This document shows, piece by piece, positions 6,717-18,900 of a stretch of 36,273 bases of DNA; the stretch's first letter is position 1, and every line of letters begins with the position of its first letter. Where the stretch lies: contig JAFZBM010000042.1 of the NCBI GenBank assembly GCA_017561765.1, positions 1-36,273 of the forward strand, given 5' to 3'. A model generated the notes under the pieces. The model worked only from the letters and a program-made list of their open reading frames with translations. It did no database searches and had not been told where the DNA came from. This DNA is from Bacteroidales bacterium (GTDB lineage: Bacteria; Bacteroidota; Bacteroidia; Bacteroidales; UBA932). Both the position numbers and the translations under genes were made by a program.

Positions 6717-8189
6717 ATGCAAACTACTAAATCTCTGAAGTACTGGCAGTGGCGCACTATCATAGTCACAATGATAGGCTATGCCATGTTTTACCTTGTC
6801 CGCAAAAATTTCTCGTTCTCGATGCCGGGACTTGGCGCAGAATTCGGCATTACCAAGACCCAGCTGGGTATTTTCCTTACCCTGCACGGTGTCATATACG
6901 GTCTTTCCCGGTATGTGGTGGGAATTATTACCGACCGCAACAGCGCCAGGAAGGTAATGTCGCTTGGCCTGATGCTGTGCGCCATTGTTAACATACTGTT
7001 CGGAACGAGCGACGTTGTAGCTGGCTGGATTGTCGCCCTGGCGGGCAAGTCAGGCGACTTTGCCGCAATTTCCGCCGTGCTCGTGTATGTGATGGGCATA
7101 TTGTGGATGGTAAACGGGTTCCTGCAGGGCATGGGCGTGCCTCCGTGCACCAAGACGCTGACACAGTGGATCCACCCCAAGGAGCTGGCGACCAAGATGA
7201 GCATCTGGAACATGTCCCATTCCATAGGCGCAGGCATTGCCATGGCCCTTTGCGGATGGCTCGTGATGCCTCATCTGGGAATTGACATGAGCGTGAACCC
7301 TGAAACGGTGGCAACCATTTCGGCCAATCTCAACCTGGACATGTCCGATCCTGCAAACGTGCAGAAAGTCACCAACTTTGCGGCTCATTTCGGAGCCTGG
7401 CGCTGGTGCTTCCTCATTCCTGCAGGAGTGGCTGTCATAGGTTCCATCTGGCTGTTCTTCACCATGAAGGACTCGCCGTCGGACGTCGGTTTCCCCGAGG
7501 TGGTAGGGAAGAAGAAGGCGATAGTCACTACCCCTGAAGAAGCCGCCGAGCACAAGGCTTTCGTAAACAAGCATGTTTATCGCAACCGCATTATCTGGAC
7601 ACTTGCTGTCACGAACTTTTTCGTATATGTGGTTCGTTTTGCCGCCCTGGACTGGGGCCCGACGCTGCTCACGGAAAGCAAGGGGCTTTCGATGGCCAAT
7701 GCTACCACCCTGTGCGTGGTTTTTGAGTTGATAGGCGGAAATCTGGGCATGCTGTTCTGGGGATGGGCTACCGACCATATCTTCAAGAACAAGGCTCACC
7801 ACACTTGCGTCGTTTGCATGATAGGCGTGGCCATCTGCATCGCATTGTTCTGGATGCTTCCGCAGACCGCCGGCTGGTGGGTAATGCTTATTCCGTTCAC
7901 TTTCCTTGGCTTCTGCATCTACGGACCCCAGGCCCTGCTCGGCATCTGCGCAGCGCAGCACGCCACCAACAGGGCGTCTGCTACGGCCAACGGCATTCTT
8001 GGTATTTTCGGATATCTGAGCACCATAGTGTCCGGATTCGGATTCGGCTTTGTGGCCCAGCATTACGGCTGGAACGCCGCATATATCACCATCTTTGTGT
8101 GCGCTGTAATAGGCTTGCTGCTAATTCTCACGATCTGGGGTGCCAAGGCAACTGGATACACTGAAGAAGATTGGCACGAAAAAGCCTGA
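6717..8189 (+). CDS. Organophosphate:phosphate antiporter (OPA/GlpT-UhpT-like MFS)
   Basis: This 490-residue inner-membrane protein has about 12 hydrophobic segments. The first carries M-F-Y-L-V-R-K-N-F-S-F, the OPA-family signature around the phosphate-binding Arg. G-R-Y/S-R-Y followed by G-I-I-T-D-R-N fits the MFS loop after helix 2. Known members exchange inorganic phosphate for glycerol-3-phosphate, hexose-6-phosphates or phosphoglycerate. The substrate here cannot be read from sequence, but the flanking G1PDH-like enzyme, epimerase and secreted phosphoesterase point to a polyol or pentose phosphate. The stop is two bases before the ATG of the phosphoesterase. Confidence 0.9.
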   Translation: MQTTKSLKYWQWRTIIVTMIGYAMFYLVRKNFSFSMPGLGAEFGITKTQLGIFLTLHGVIYGLSRYVVGIITDRNSARKVMSLGLMLCAIVNILFGTSDVVAGWIVALAGKSGDFAAISAVLVYVMGILWMVNGFLQGMGVPPCTKTLTQWIHPKELATKMSIWNMSHSIGAGIAMALCGWLVMPHLGIDMSVNPETVATISANLNLDMSDPANVQKVTNFAAHFGAWRWCFLIPAGVAVIGSIWLFFTMKDSPSDVGFPEVVGKKKAIVTTPEEAAEHKAFVNKHVYRNRIIWTLAVTNFFVYVVRFAALDWGPTLLTESKGLSMANATTLCVVFELIGGNLGMLFWGWATDHIFKNKAHHTCVVCMIGVAICIALFWMLPQTAGWWVMLIPFTFLGFCIYGPQALLGICAAQHATNRASATANGILGIFGYLSTIVSGFGFGFVAQHYGWNAAYITIFVCAVIGLLLILTIWGAKATGYTEEDWHEKA

Positions 8190-8191
8190 TT

Positions 8192-9793
8192 ATGGACAGA
8201 TTATTTGCTATTGCGGCATGTTTGGCCATAAGTTTTTCCGCCTTTGCCGGGAAGGTGCTGCCGCCCGATGTCAAGGGACGTGTGACTGATTCTGACGGCA
8301 AGGCGGTCGCCGGTGTTGCAGTATCGGACGGTTTTCAGGTTGTGCTGACTGACGAGAACGGCAATTACTGCTTCCCGCGCCGGGCGGATGCCTATTATGT
8401 CTTTATCAGCGTCCCGTCGGCATACGAAATCCCTCTCCGGCAGGGGCAACCGGTATTTTACAAGAAACTTGAGGACAGGCCGGCATATAATTTCGTGCTC
8501 AAGCCTTTGAATGGCGGCCCGGAAAACGAGTTCAACCTCTTTCTTTTGGCCGATCCGCAATGTCAGTGGATATGGCATGTGCGCAGGCTGCGCGAGGAGG
8601 GCATTTCCGACATGAAGGCCTATGCCCGCAAATGCAAGGGGCCCGATTATGCCATTACTCTGGGTGACATTGCATACAGCGAAGGCTTCCGCAATACCAA
8701 TTATCTTCTGCCGATAATCCGCGATGAATTTTCGGCGGACAAAGCCGGAATGCCTGTATTCCAGACCATAGGCAACCACGATTTCGAATATCCTCTGACG
8801 GCGGTAGAAGAGGGGAGTCCTACCATTTCGATGAGGCGCAACCGCAATTTCGAAGATGTGTTCGGACCTGCGAATTACTCTTTCAACAGGGGCGACGTGC
8901 ATATAGTGTCCATGTTCAACGTGTGCTTTGAAACCTTCGGCCGTCCCGGTAAATATCACGGTGATTTTTCCGACGACCAGGTTAGCTGGCTGGAACAGGA
9001 CCTTGCCGCCGTGCCTGCGGGCAATTTGGTGATACTGTGCGTCCATATACCCTTTGAAGGCGCTTGCAGCAAGTCTCCCAACATGGCTAAAGTGCTTGAT
9101 ATGCTGGGAGAACGGGGCAACTCCCGTATCGTCAGCGGCCACACGCACACTATCAAGCACATACACTATCCTAACGGGGTGAGCGAATTCGTCGCAGGGG
9201 CGATGTCGGGCAACTGGTGGTGGAGCAAGAACTGTGCTGACGGGGCTCCCAACGGCTATTCCGTATGGAAGATACGGGGCAACAAGGTGGTATCCGACAT
9301 CTATAAAGGCCAGAATTTCAAGGACAGCTACCAGATGCGTATGTACCGCGGCGATGCGGAGTTCGGCGGTGAACATGAGAAATTCAAACTTGAGCACGGC
9401 AGCGGCTGCGTCCTGGTGAACGTTTGGAACTGGGATGATGGCTGGCGCTCCGAAGTGTACGAAAACGGTAAGCTCTGCGGAGAACTGGAGAAGCTGCCGA
9501 CTTCGGGTGAATTTGAACCGCCATACAACGGCAGCAAGGACTGGTGGGCCATAGGCTACAGCGTAGGTGTCGTAGGGCGCGGCCATCTGCAGGGGAGCAC
9601 GCGCAACAATTATTGCTCCAAGAACTACCACATGTTCAAGTATGTGCCGAAAAACCCGGATGCAAAACTCAAGGTAGTCGTGTACGATGCTTCTGGCAGA
9701 AAGTTCAGCTGCAGCACGATAACTACAGCCGACGATTACGAAACTCTCGCAAAACGTCCGCAGTACCCGGAAGAACCTGGCTGGGAAGAATAG
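8192..9793 (+). CDS. Secreted calcineurin-like metallophosphoesterase with N- and C-terminal accessory domains
   Basis: This 533-residue protein begins with a Sec signal peptide ending near F-A-G20. Residues 25-100 form a beta-sandwich domain of the MetallophosN/carboxypeptidase-regulatory type. The catalytic domain spans about 110-330 and shows D121-P-Q, G158-D159, G-N-H-D at 194-197, H285 and G-H-T-H at 316-319, which supply the two-metal centre. The first motif is D-x-Q rather than D-x-H. Residues about 350-533 match the MetallophosC type. The protein should act in the periplasm or at the surface on phosphomonoesters or phosphodiesters. The ATG at 8192 is chosen over an upstream TTG that would hide the signal peptide. 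Being last in an operon with a phosphate-ester carrier, it probably supplies the carrier's substrate. Confidence 0.88.
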   Translation: MDRLFAIAACLAISFSAFAGKVLPPDVKGRVTDSDGKAVAGVAVSDGFQVVLTDENGNYCFPRRADAYYVFISVPSAYEIPLRQGQPVFYKKLEDRPAYNFVLKPLNGGPENEFNLFLLADPQCQWIWHVRRLREEGISDMKAYARKCKGPDYAITLGDIAYSEGFRNTNYLLPIIRDEFSADKAGMPVFQTIGNHDFEYPLTAVEEGSPTISMRRNRNFEDVFGPANYSFNRGDVHIVSMFNVCFETFGRPGKYHGDFSDDQVSWLEQDLAAVPAGNLVILCVHIPFEGACSKSPNMAKVLDMLGERGNSRIVSGHTHTIKHIHYPNGVSEFVAGAMSGNWWWSKNCADGAPNGYSVWKIRGNKVVSDIYKGQNFKDSYQMRMYRGDAEFGGEHEKFKLEHGSGCVLVNVWNWDDGWRSEVYENGKLCGELEKLPTSGEFEPPYNGSKDWWAIGYSVGVVGRGHLQGSTRNNYCSKNYHMFKYVPKNPDAKLKVVVYDASGRKFSCSTITTADDYETLAKRPQYPEEPGWEE

Positions 9794-9794
9794 G

Positions 9795-14179
<4,385 letters not shown>

Positions 14180-14204
<25 letters not shown>

Positions 14205-15196
14205 TTTATAAGATATTCGGCTATCTGGACGGCATTGAGCGCAGCTCCTTTGCGGATCTGGTCGCCGGACAGCCACAGAGTGATGCCGTTGTCGCAGGTC
14301 AGGTCCTTGCGAATGCGTCCTACGAAAATGTTGTCCTTGCCCCCGGTGAACAGAGGCATAGGATAGCTCTTGTTAGCAGGATCGTCCTGCAGGGTGACGC
14401 CGGGAGCGGATGCGAGGGCCTGCCGGACTTCTTCGACCGAAACTGGCTTCTCCGTTTCGATCCATACGGCCTCGGAGTGGGAACGGAGCGCGGATATGCG
14501 TACGCACATGGCGCTGCAACGTACATCCGAGTGAAGTATCTTGCGGGTCTCGTTGAACATTTTCATCTCCTCCTTGGTGTAGCCGTTATCGGTAAATACA
14601 TCGATCTGGGGAATAACGTTGTAGGCGAGCTGGTATGCGAATTTTTCAACGGTGACCGGTTTTCCGGCATTGATTTCGGCATATTGCTGCTGCAGTTCGG
14701 CCATGGCCTGGGCGCCGGCTCCGGAAGCGGACTGATAGCTGGCAACATGTATGCGCTTGATATGCGACAGACGCTCGATGGGCTGCAGCACGACGACCAT
14801 CATGATGGTGGTGCAATTGGGGTTCGCGATTATGCCGCGGGGACGAACCAGCGCGTCGGCGGCATTGCATTCGGGAACCACAAGGGGCACGTCCGGGTCC
14901 ATCCTGAAAGCGCTGGAATTGTCGATCATCACAGTGCCGTAGCGCGTTATGGTCTCGGCGAATTCCCTTGACGCCGAAGCTCCGGCCGATGTGAATGCTA
15001 TATCGATGCCGCGGAAATCGTCATTGTGGGCAAGGAGCTTGACTTCCAGCTCGCGGCCCTTGAACATGTATTTGCGCCCTGCGCTTCTGGACGAACCGAA
15101 CAGAACCAGCTCGTCAACCGGAAAATTCCTCTGCTCGAGTACCCTGATGAACTCCTGCCCGACGGCACCGCTTGCACCAACAATTGCGACTCTCAT
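14180..15196 (-). CDS. asd: Aspartate-semialdehyde dehydrogenase
   Basis: This 338-residue enzyme reduces aspartyl phosphate to aspartate semialdehyde, the branch point to Lys, Thr and Met and to diaminopimelate. It has the NADP-binding G-A-S-G-A-V-G-Q at 7-14, the catalytic Cys128 in [14 protein letters not shown] after it, and a C-terminal G-D-Q-I-R-K-G-A. The length is typical. It opens the minus-strand run asd-kef-trpS-asnA and overlaps the antiporter start by 25 bases. A TATATTTG -7 box lies 22 bases upstream of the ATG. Confidence 0.96.
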
Positions 15197-15218
15197 ATTG
15201 TTTCAGTTATTAATCCTT

Positions 15219-15226
15219 CAAATATA
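15219..15226 (-). promoter_or_regulatory. -7 box of asd
   Basis: On the minus strand this reads TATATTTG, with a TTG about 22 bases further upstream. It predicts a leader of under 20 bases for asd. Confidence 0.55.
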
Positions 15227-15410
15227 GCAACAATTCTGGTAATGTGGACAAATACTGTTGGCAATTCGGACAAAAGCACCCGCCCCGACGGCCAGCCGTA
15301 GCCGCCGAGTCTGACTATGCCGGAACGGAAGTGTGGCGTTATTCTGCACTAACTCCGGTAGTTAACAAGCAGAAAATGTCCATTAAACCAAGAAAGGCAT
15401 ATTGAACGTG

Positions 15411-15436
15411 TGAAGCCCGCTTCACAGCGGGCTTCA
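15411..15436 (-). other. Perfect 10-bp hairpin, possible small-RNA terminator or leader structure
   Basis: The arms TGAAGCCCGC and GCGGGCTTCA are exact complements around the six-base loop TTCACA. Neither side has a run of T, so it is not a textbook intrinsic terminator in either direction. It lies about 70 bases downstream of a minus-strand candidate promoter. Confidence 0.5.
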
Positions 15437-15507
15437 ACGGTTAGTTAGTAGTGTATACCTTTAGAAGGTTAATTATTGTTGGTTAGAATAGTTGTTGATT
15501 TCCGTTA

Positions 15508-15515
15508 CAAAGATA
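15508..15515 (-). promoter_or_regulatory. Candidate -7 box inside the trmD-asd gap
   Basis: On the minus strand this reads TATCTTTG, a full TAnnTTTG match. No start codon of a sizeable gene follows until asd about 300 bases on, which has its own promoter. It may therefore drive a non-coding RNA. Confidence 0.4.
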
Positions 15516-15538
15516 ATCATTTTTTCTTTAATGCAATA

Positions 15539-15565
15539 CTTTTTCTGAAATATTTTGAGAAAAAG
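15539..15565 (-). terminator. AT-rich inverted repeat downstream of trmD
   Basis: CTTTTTCT and AGAAAAAG are exact complements around 11 bases, 22 bases or more past the trmD stop. The stem is AT-rich and weak, and no clean T-run follows on the minus strand, so this is a tentative trmD terminator. Confidence 0.25.
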
Positions 15566-15586
15566 ATTTTTAATTATTAAAAAATT

Positions 15587-16270
15587 TTAAATACTATTTT
15601 CTAAAAGCTCGGGTCTCAATAGTTTAGTGCGTTCCAGAGCTTGTTCATCCTGCCATGCCCGTATCAGTTTCGGATTGCCGCTGAGCAGAACATCGGGTAC
15701 TTTCCAGCCATTGAATTCGGCGGGACGGGTATAAACGGGAGGGGAGAGCAGGTTGTCCTGGAAACTGTCGGACAAGGCGGAAGTCTCGTCAGTCAACGCT
15801 CCGGGAATGAGCCGCACCAAGGCGTCGGCCACGATGGCAGCGGGAATCTCGCCTCCGCTGACGACATAGTCGCCGACCGATATTTCCCTTGTAATCAGAT
15901 GCTCCCTGATACGGTGGTCGATTCCCTTATAGTGGCCGCACAGGATAATGAGATTTTCCTTCAGGGAGAGTTCGTTGGCTATTGGCTGGCTGAAACGTTC
16001 GCCGTCGGGGGACATATATATTATTTCATCATAGTCCCGTTCGGCCCGGAGTTCTTCTATCATCCTGAAAACCGGCTCCACCATCATCACCATACCGGCA
16101 TCTCCGCCGTAGCTGTAGTCGTCGACGTTGCGTCTCGGCCCTATTCCGTATTTGCGGAGATTGTGAACGTGGATTTCAACCAGGGAATTCTTGATGGCGC
16201 GCCCGACAATAGAATGACTCAGAGGACTTTCCAGAAGTTCGGGCACGACGCTCAATATATCGATTCTCAT
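15587..16270 (-). CDS. trmD: tRNA (guanine(37)-N1)-methyltransferase
   Basis: This 227-residue SPOUT methyltransferase makes m1G37 in tRNAs and prevents +1 frameshifting. Family marks are the start [19 protein letters not shown] near residues 54-62, and the trefoil-knot SAM site with [12 protein letters not shown] and [13 protein letters not shown]. The C-terminal P-P-V-Y-T-R-P segment and [10 protein letters not shown] are also typical. It is shorter than the E. coli enzyme (255) but normal for Bacteroidota. It is divergent from the glutaminyl cyclase lipoprotein, with a shared 53-base promoter region. The usual rpsP-rimM-trmD-rplS operon is absent here. Confidence 0.96.
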   Translation of the reverse strand: MRIDILSVVPELLESPLSHSIVGRAIKNSLVEIHVHNLRKYGIGPRRNVDDYSYGGDAGMVMMVEPVFRMIEELRAERDYDEIIYMSPDGERFSQPIANELSLKENLIILCGHYKGIDHRIREHLITREISVGDYVVSGGEIPAAIVADALVRLIPGALTDETSALSDSFQDNLLSPPVYTRPAEFNGWKVPDVLLSGNPKLIRAWQDEQALERTKLLRPELLENSI

Positions 16271-16290
16271 ATCATTTTTGCTTGGAGATA

Positions 16291-16298
16291 CAAAATTA
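16291..16298 (-). promoter_or_regulatory. -7 box of trmD
   Basis: On the minus strand this reads TAATTTTG, 20 bases upstream of the trmD ATG. It is back to back with the plus-strand box at 16311-16318. Confidence 0.5.
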
Positions 16299-16310
16299 GC
16301 ATTTATTTGT

Positions 16311-16318
16311 TAAATTTG
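16311..16318 (+). promoter_or_regulatory. -7 box of the glutaminyl cyclase gene
   Basis: TAAATTTG is followed by only five bases before the ATG at 16324, so the transcript is predicted to be leaderless or nearly so. Confidence 0.55.
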
Positions 16319-16323
16319 CGGTA

Positions 16324-17076
16324 ATGAAAAGGATTCTTCTCCTTGCATTGTCCTGGCTGTTCTGCCTGGCGGCATGTTCCGCTTCGGAACCTGTCCAGTA
16401 CAAAGTTAAAGTCGTGGCCGAATATGACCACGACACTTCCGCTTATACCCAGGGTTTGTTCTTTGACGGGGGACAGCTTTACGAAAGCACCGGCCAGTGC
16501 GGCGAGAGCAGTTTCAGGGTCGTTGACCTGAAAACCGGCAAGGTGCTGCGCAAGCTGGAATTCGCCAGGAAGTATTTCGGGGAAGGCTCGGTTTTCTTCA
16601 AGGGTAAGTTATATATGCTTACCTGGACCAACCGGGTGGCCTTCACCTATGATGCCGGCACGCTCAAATACCTTAAAACGTATTCTTATCCTCGCGAGGG
16701 CTGGGGACTCACCACCGACGGCAAGTCCCTCATTGCATCTGACGGAAGTCCGGTATTGTATTTCATGGACGAGAACCTGAAGGTGAAGCGCAGCGTAAAA
16801 GTAACGCTCAATGACCGGCCGGTGCGCTACTTGAATGAACTCGAGTGGATCGACGGCCGGATCTGGGCCAATGTCTATACCACCGACATGATTGTCATAA
16901 TCAATCCGGCTTCCGGAAAGGTGGAAGGAACCATTGACTGCTCCGGACTGCTTCCTGCAAAGCTCCGCAAGCCCGATACCGATGTTCTCAACGGCATAGC
17001 CTGTTTGGACGGCCGCATTTTCCTCACCGGTAAAAACTGGCCTAAATTGTATGAAGTTGAGATAGTTAAGAAATAA
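16324..17076 (+). CDS. Glutaminyl-peptide cyclotransferase, plant/bacterial beta-propeller type, lipoprotein
   Basis: This 250-residue protein starts with a lipoprotein signal (L-A-A-C-S, Cys at about 18). The mature part matches the Glu_cyclase_2 family: H-D-T-S-A-Y-T-Q-G-L-F-F, Y-E-S-T-G-Q-C-G-E-S, G-E-G-S-V-F-F-K-G-K-L-Y-M-L-T-W and E-L-E-W-I-D-G-R-I-W-A-N-V-Y. The family converts N-terminal glutamine to pyroglutamate. In Bacteroidota, secreted proteins often expose Gln after signal-peptide cleavage, so an envelope location is plausible. The gene stands at the head of a plus-strand run but is followed by a separate promoter at 17081. The family is secure; which proteins it modifies is unknown. 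Confidence 0.88.
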   Translation: MKRILLLALSWLFCLAACSASEPVQYKVKVVAEYDHDTSAYTQGLFFDGGQLYESTGQCGESSFRVVDLKTGKVLRKLEFARKYFGEGSVFFKGKLYMLTWTNRVAFTYDAGTLKYLKTYSYPREGWGLTTDGKSLIASDGSPVLYFMDENLKVKRSVKVTLNDRPVRYLNELEWIDGRIWANVYTTDMIVIINPASGKVEGTIDCSGLLPAKLRKPDTDVLNGIACLDGRIFLTGKNWPKLYEVEIVKK

Positions 17077-17080
17077 ATGT

Positions 17081-17088
17081 TATATTTG
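17081..17088 (+). promoter_or_regulatory. -7 box of the DUF349-yidC-yggS run
   Basis: TATATTTG has a TTG at 17057-17059, 21 bases upstream. The ATG is at 17111, giving a leader of about 15-20 bases. Confidence 0.55.
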
Positions 17089-17110
17089 CATTTTATTAAA
17101 TAAATCTATT

Positions 17111-18898
17111 ATGAGTGAAACAAAGATTCCTGAAGAGGTACTGGCTGCCCCTTCAGACGTAGAAACAAAAGAAAGCGTAGTTATTGAAACTGCCGCCGAG
17201 CCCGAGCTCGCTGTTGAGGCTGAGCCCGAAGCCGAGGCCAAGACCGAAAGTCTTGCAGACAAGACCCTTGCCGAGCTGTCTGAAATGTTCCGCAATCTCA
17301 AGGAGAGTGCGGACAGTATGATGCGTTCAAAGGAGGCCGAGAACATCAAGTCAGCCTTCTACAAGCTTCTGGGCAAGCTGAAGGGAGAGAATCCCGAGGT
17401 CGCAGGATCGCTTTCCAATCCTTTCGAGGCCGTGGAAGAAAACTTCAAGGCCGTTTATGCCGATTATAAAAAGGAAAGGGCGGAGTTCAACCGCCAGCAG
17501 GAGGCTAAACGGGAAGAGAATCTCGTGACCAAGAAGGCTATAATTGAGGAGCTGAAAGCCCTGGTAGAAAAAGATGAGGATGCAAGCGCGTCTTTCCCTG
17601 CGTTCCGCGAACTGCAGAACCGCTGGAGAGAGGCGGGGCCGGTGCCCGTCAACGCATACCGGGATATCAATGATACATACCAGTTCTACGTAGAGAAGTT
17701 CTACGATATGGTCAAGATCAGCCGTGACCTCCGCGATCTTGATTTCCAGAAGAATCTCGAGGCCAAGGAAAAATTCTGCGAGGCCGCGGAGAAGCTTGCC
17801 GAGAACGATAATGTGGTAAACGCATTCCATGAGCTGCAGAAACTTCACGAACAGTGGAAGGAATTCGGCCCCGTGGCGAAGGAGAAGAGGGATGATATCT
17901 GGAACCGTTTCAAGGCGGCCACTGCCGTTATCAACAAGCGCTACCAGGCGCATTTCGAAGGCCAGAAAGAAGAGCAGCTTGCAAACCTTGCCGCCAAGCA
18001 GGCCCTTTGCGAGCGCGTAGAGGAAATCGCCGCAAAAGAGCTCAACTCTTCAAGCGAGTGGAACGAGAACTCCCGCAAGATCCAGGAGATACAGGAAGAA
18101 TGGCGCAAGATAGGTTTTGCAACCCGCAAGGAAAACCAGAAGATTTACGACCGTTTCCGTGCCGCCTGCGACGCTTTCTACGGACATAAGCGCGACTATT
18201 ACAACCAGTTCAAGGATTCGATGAACGCCAATCTCGACAAGAAGATGGCTATTATCGAAAAGGCGGAAGCGCTGAAGAACAGCACCGAATGGAAAAAGGC
18301 CACCGACCAGTTCATTGAACTCCAGAAACAGTGGAAAGAGATCGGCGCCGTGCCCCGCAAGAAGAGCGAGCAGATATGGAAGCGCTTCCGCGCCGCCTGC
18401 GACGAGTTTTTCTCCGAGAGAGATAAGAATGCCAAGCCTGAAAATGATTTCTACGGCAACCTGAAGGCCAAGAAGAAGGTCATTGAAGATATTCAGGCAT
18501 ATGTTGTCTCTGATGATGAAACGGCGAATGCCGAGGCGCTCCGCGCTTTCACCGAGCGCTGGCAGGCCATAGGTCATGTGCCCTTCAAGGAGAAAGATGC
18601 TGTCAATGACGCATATCGTGCCGCCGTAAGGGAGAAATTCCCCCTGATGCAGGCATCGCGCCGTCAGCAGGGCGGCAGGGTTTCCAAAGGACCCCGTTCA
18701 GAGAAGGATATCCTGATGGACAAGTATCGTCAGCTGCAGCAGGATGTCACCACCTACGAGAACAATATTGGTTTCTTTGCCGCATCCAAGAACTCCGAGC
18801 CTCTCATCAAGCAGATGCAGGAACGCATAGAGCAGGCCAAGGCGGAACTTAAAGAACTCGAGCAGAAGATACGCCAGGCGGAGGAGGGGGCTGAATAG
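17111..18898 (+). CDS. DUF349 repeat protein
   Basis: This 595-residue cytoplasmic protein opens with an acidic, low-complexity Glu/Ala-rich stretch (residues 1-60). It then carries five DUF349 repeats of about 77-83 residues, each marked by W-x-E/K/A-x-G-x-V or a close variant at about residues 170, 247, 330, 407 and 483. The repeats are highly charged and predicted to be alpha-helical. A coiled-coil tail runs over about 540-590. The family's biochemical role is not established. It sits two bases upstream of yidC and is probably co-transcribed with it. That may only reflect a common Bacteroidota gene order. Confidence 0.85.
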   Translation: MSETKIPEEVLAAPSDVETKESVVIETAAEPELAVEAEPEAEAKTESLADKTLAELSEMFRNLKESADSMMRSKEAENIKSAFYKLLGKLKGENPEVAGSLSNPFEAVEENFKAVYADYKKERAEFNRQQEAKREENLVTKKAIIEELKALVEKDEDASASFPAFRELQNRWREAGPVPVNAYRDINDTYQFYVEKFYDMVKISRDLRDLDFQKNLEAKEKFCEAAEKLAENDNVVNAFHELQKLHEQWKEFGPVAKEKRDDIWNRFKAATAVINKRYQAHFEGQKEEQLANLAAKQALCERVEEIAAKELNSSSEWNENSRKIQEIQEEWRKIGFATRKENQKIYDRFRAACDAFYGHKRDYYNQFKDSMNANLDKKMAIIEKAEALKNSTEWKKATDQFIELQKQWKEIGAVPRKKSEQIWKRFRAACDEFFSERDKNAKPENDFYGNLKAKKKVIEDIQAYVVSDDETANAEALRAFTERWQAIGHVPFKEKDAVNDAYRAAVREKFPLMQASRRQQGGRVSKGPRSEKDILMDKYRQLQQDVTTYENNIGFFAASKNSEPLIKQMQERIEQAKAELKELEQKIRQAEEGAE

Positions 18899-18900
18899 CG

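Larger units (their letters stand above)
15197..15586. other. 390-base intergenic region between trmD and asd
   Basis: I see no convincing protein gene here. Going leftward on the minus strand, the direction of both flanking genes, it holds an AT-rich inverted repeat (15539-15565) just after trmD, a candidate promoter (15508-15515), about 70 AT-rich bases, a perfect 10-base-pair GC-rich hairpin (15411-15436), a GC-rich stretch near 15280-15310 that can fold (ACGGC/GCCGT), and finally the asd promoter. A 14-codon minus-strand frame at 15339-15383 is too weak to call. The arrangement would suit a small RNA or a long structured leader. Confidence 0.5.

Noticed and set aside
8171..8191. Upstream TTG start for the metallophosphoesterase
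   Set aside because: It lies inside the transporter gene and would put a polar extension before a good signal peptide; the ATG at 8192 is two bases after the transporter stop.
8201..9631. Long minus-strand open frame (476 codons) opposite the metallophosphoesterase
   Set aside because: It mirrors a well-supported gene with all catalytic motifs; the antisense frame has no recognisable motif and arises from codon bias. The same applies to the long antisense frames opposite the transporter, trpS, the dehydrogenase and the acyltransferase.
15339..15383. Possible 14-codon leader peptide upstream of asd on the minus strand
   Set aside because: Only two Thr codons and no run of regulatory codons are present, there is no clear paired terminator/antiterminator, and asd has a closer promoter.
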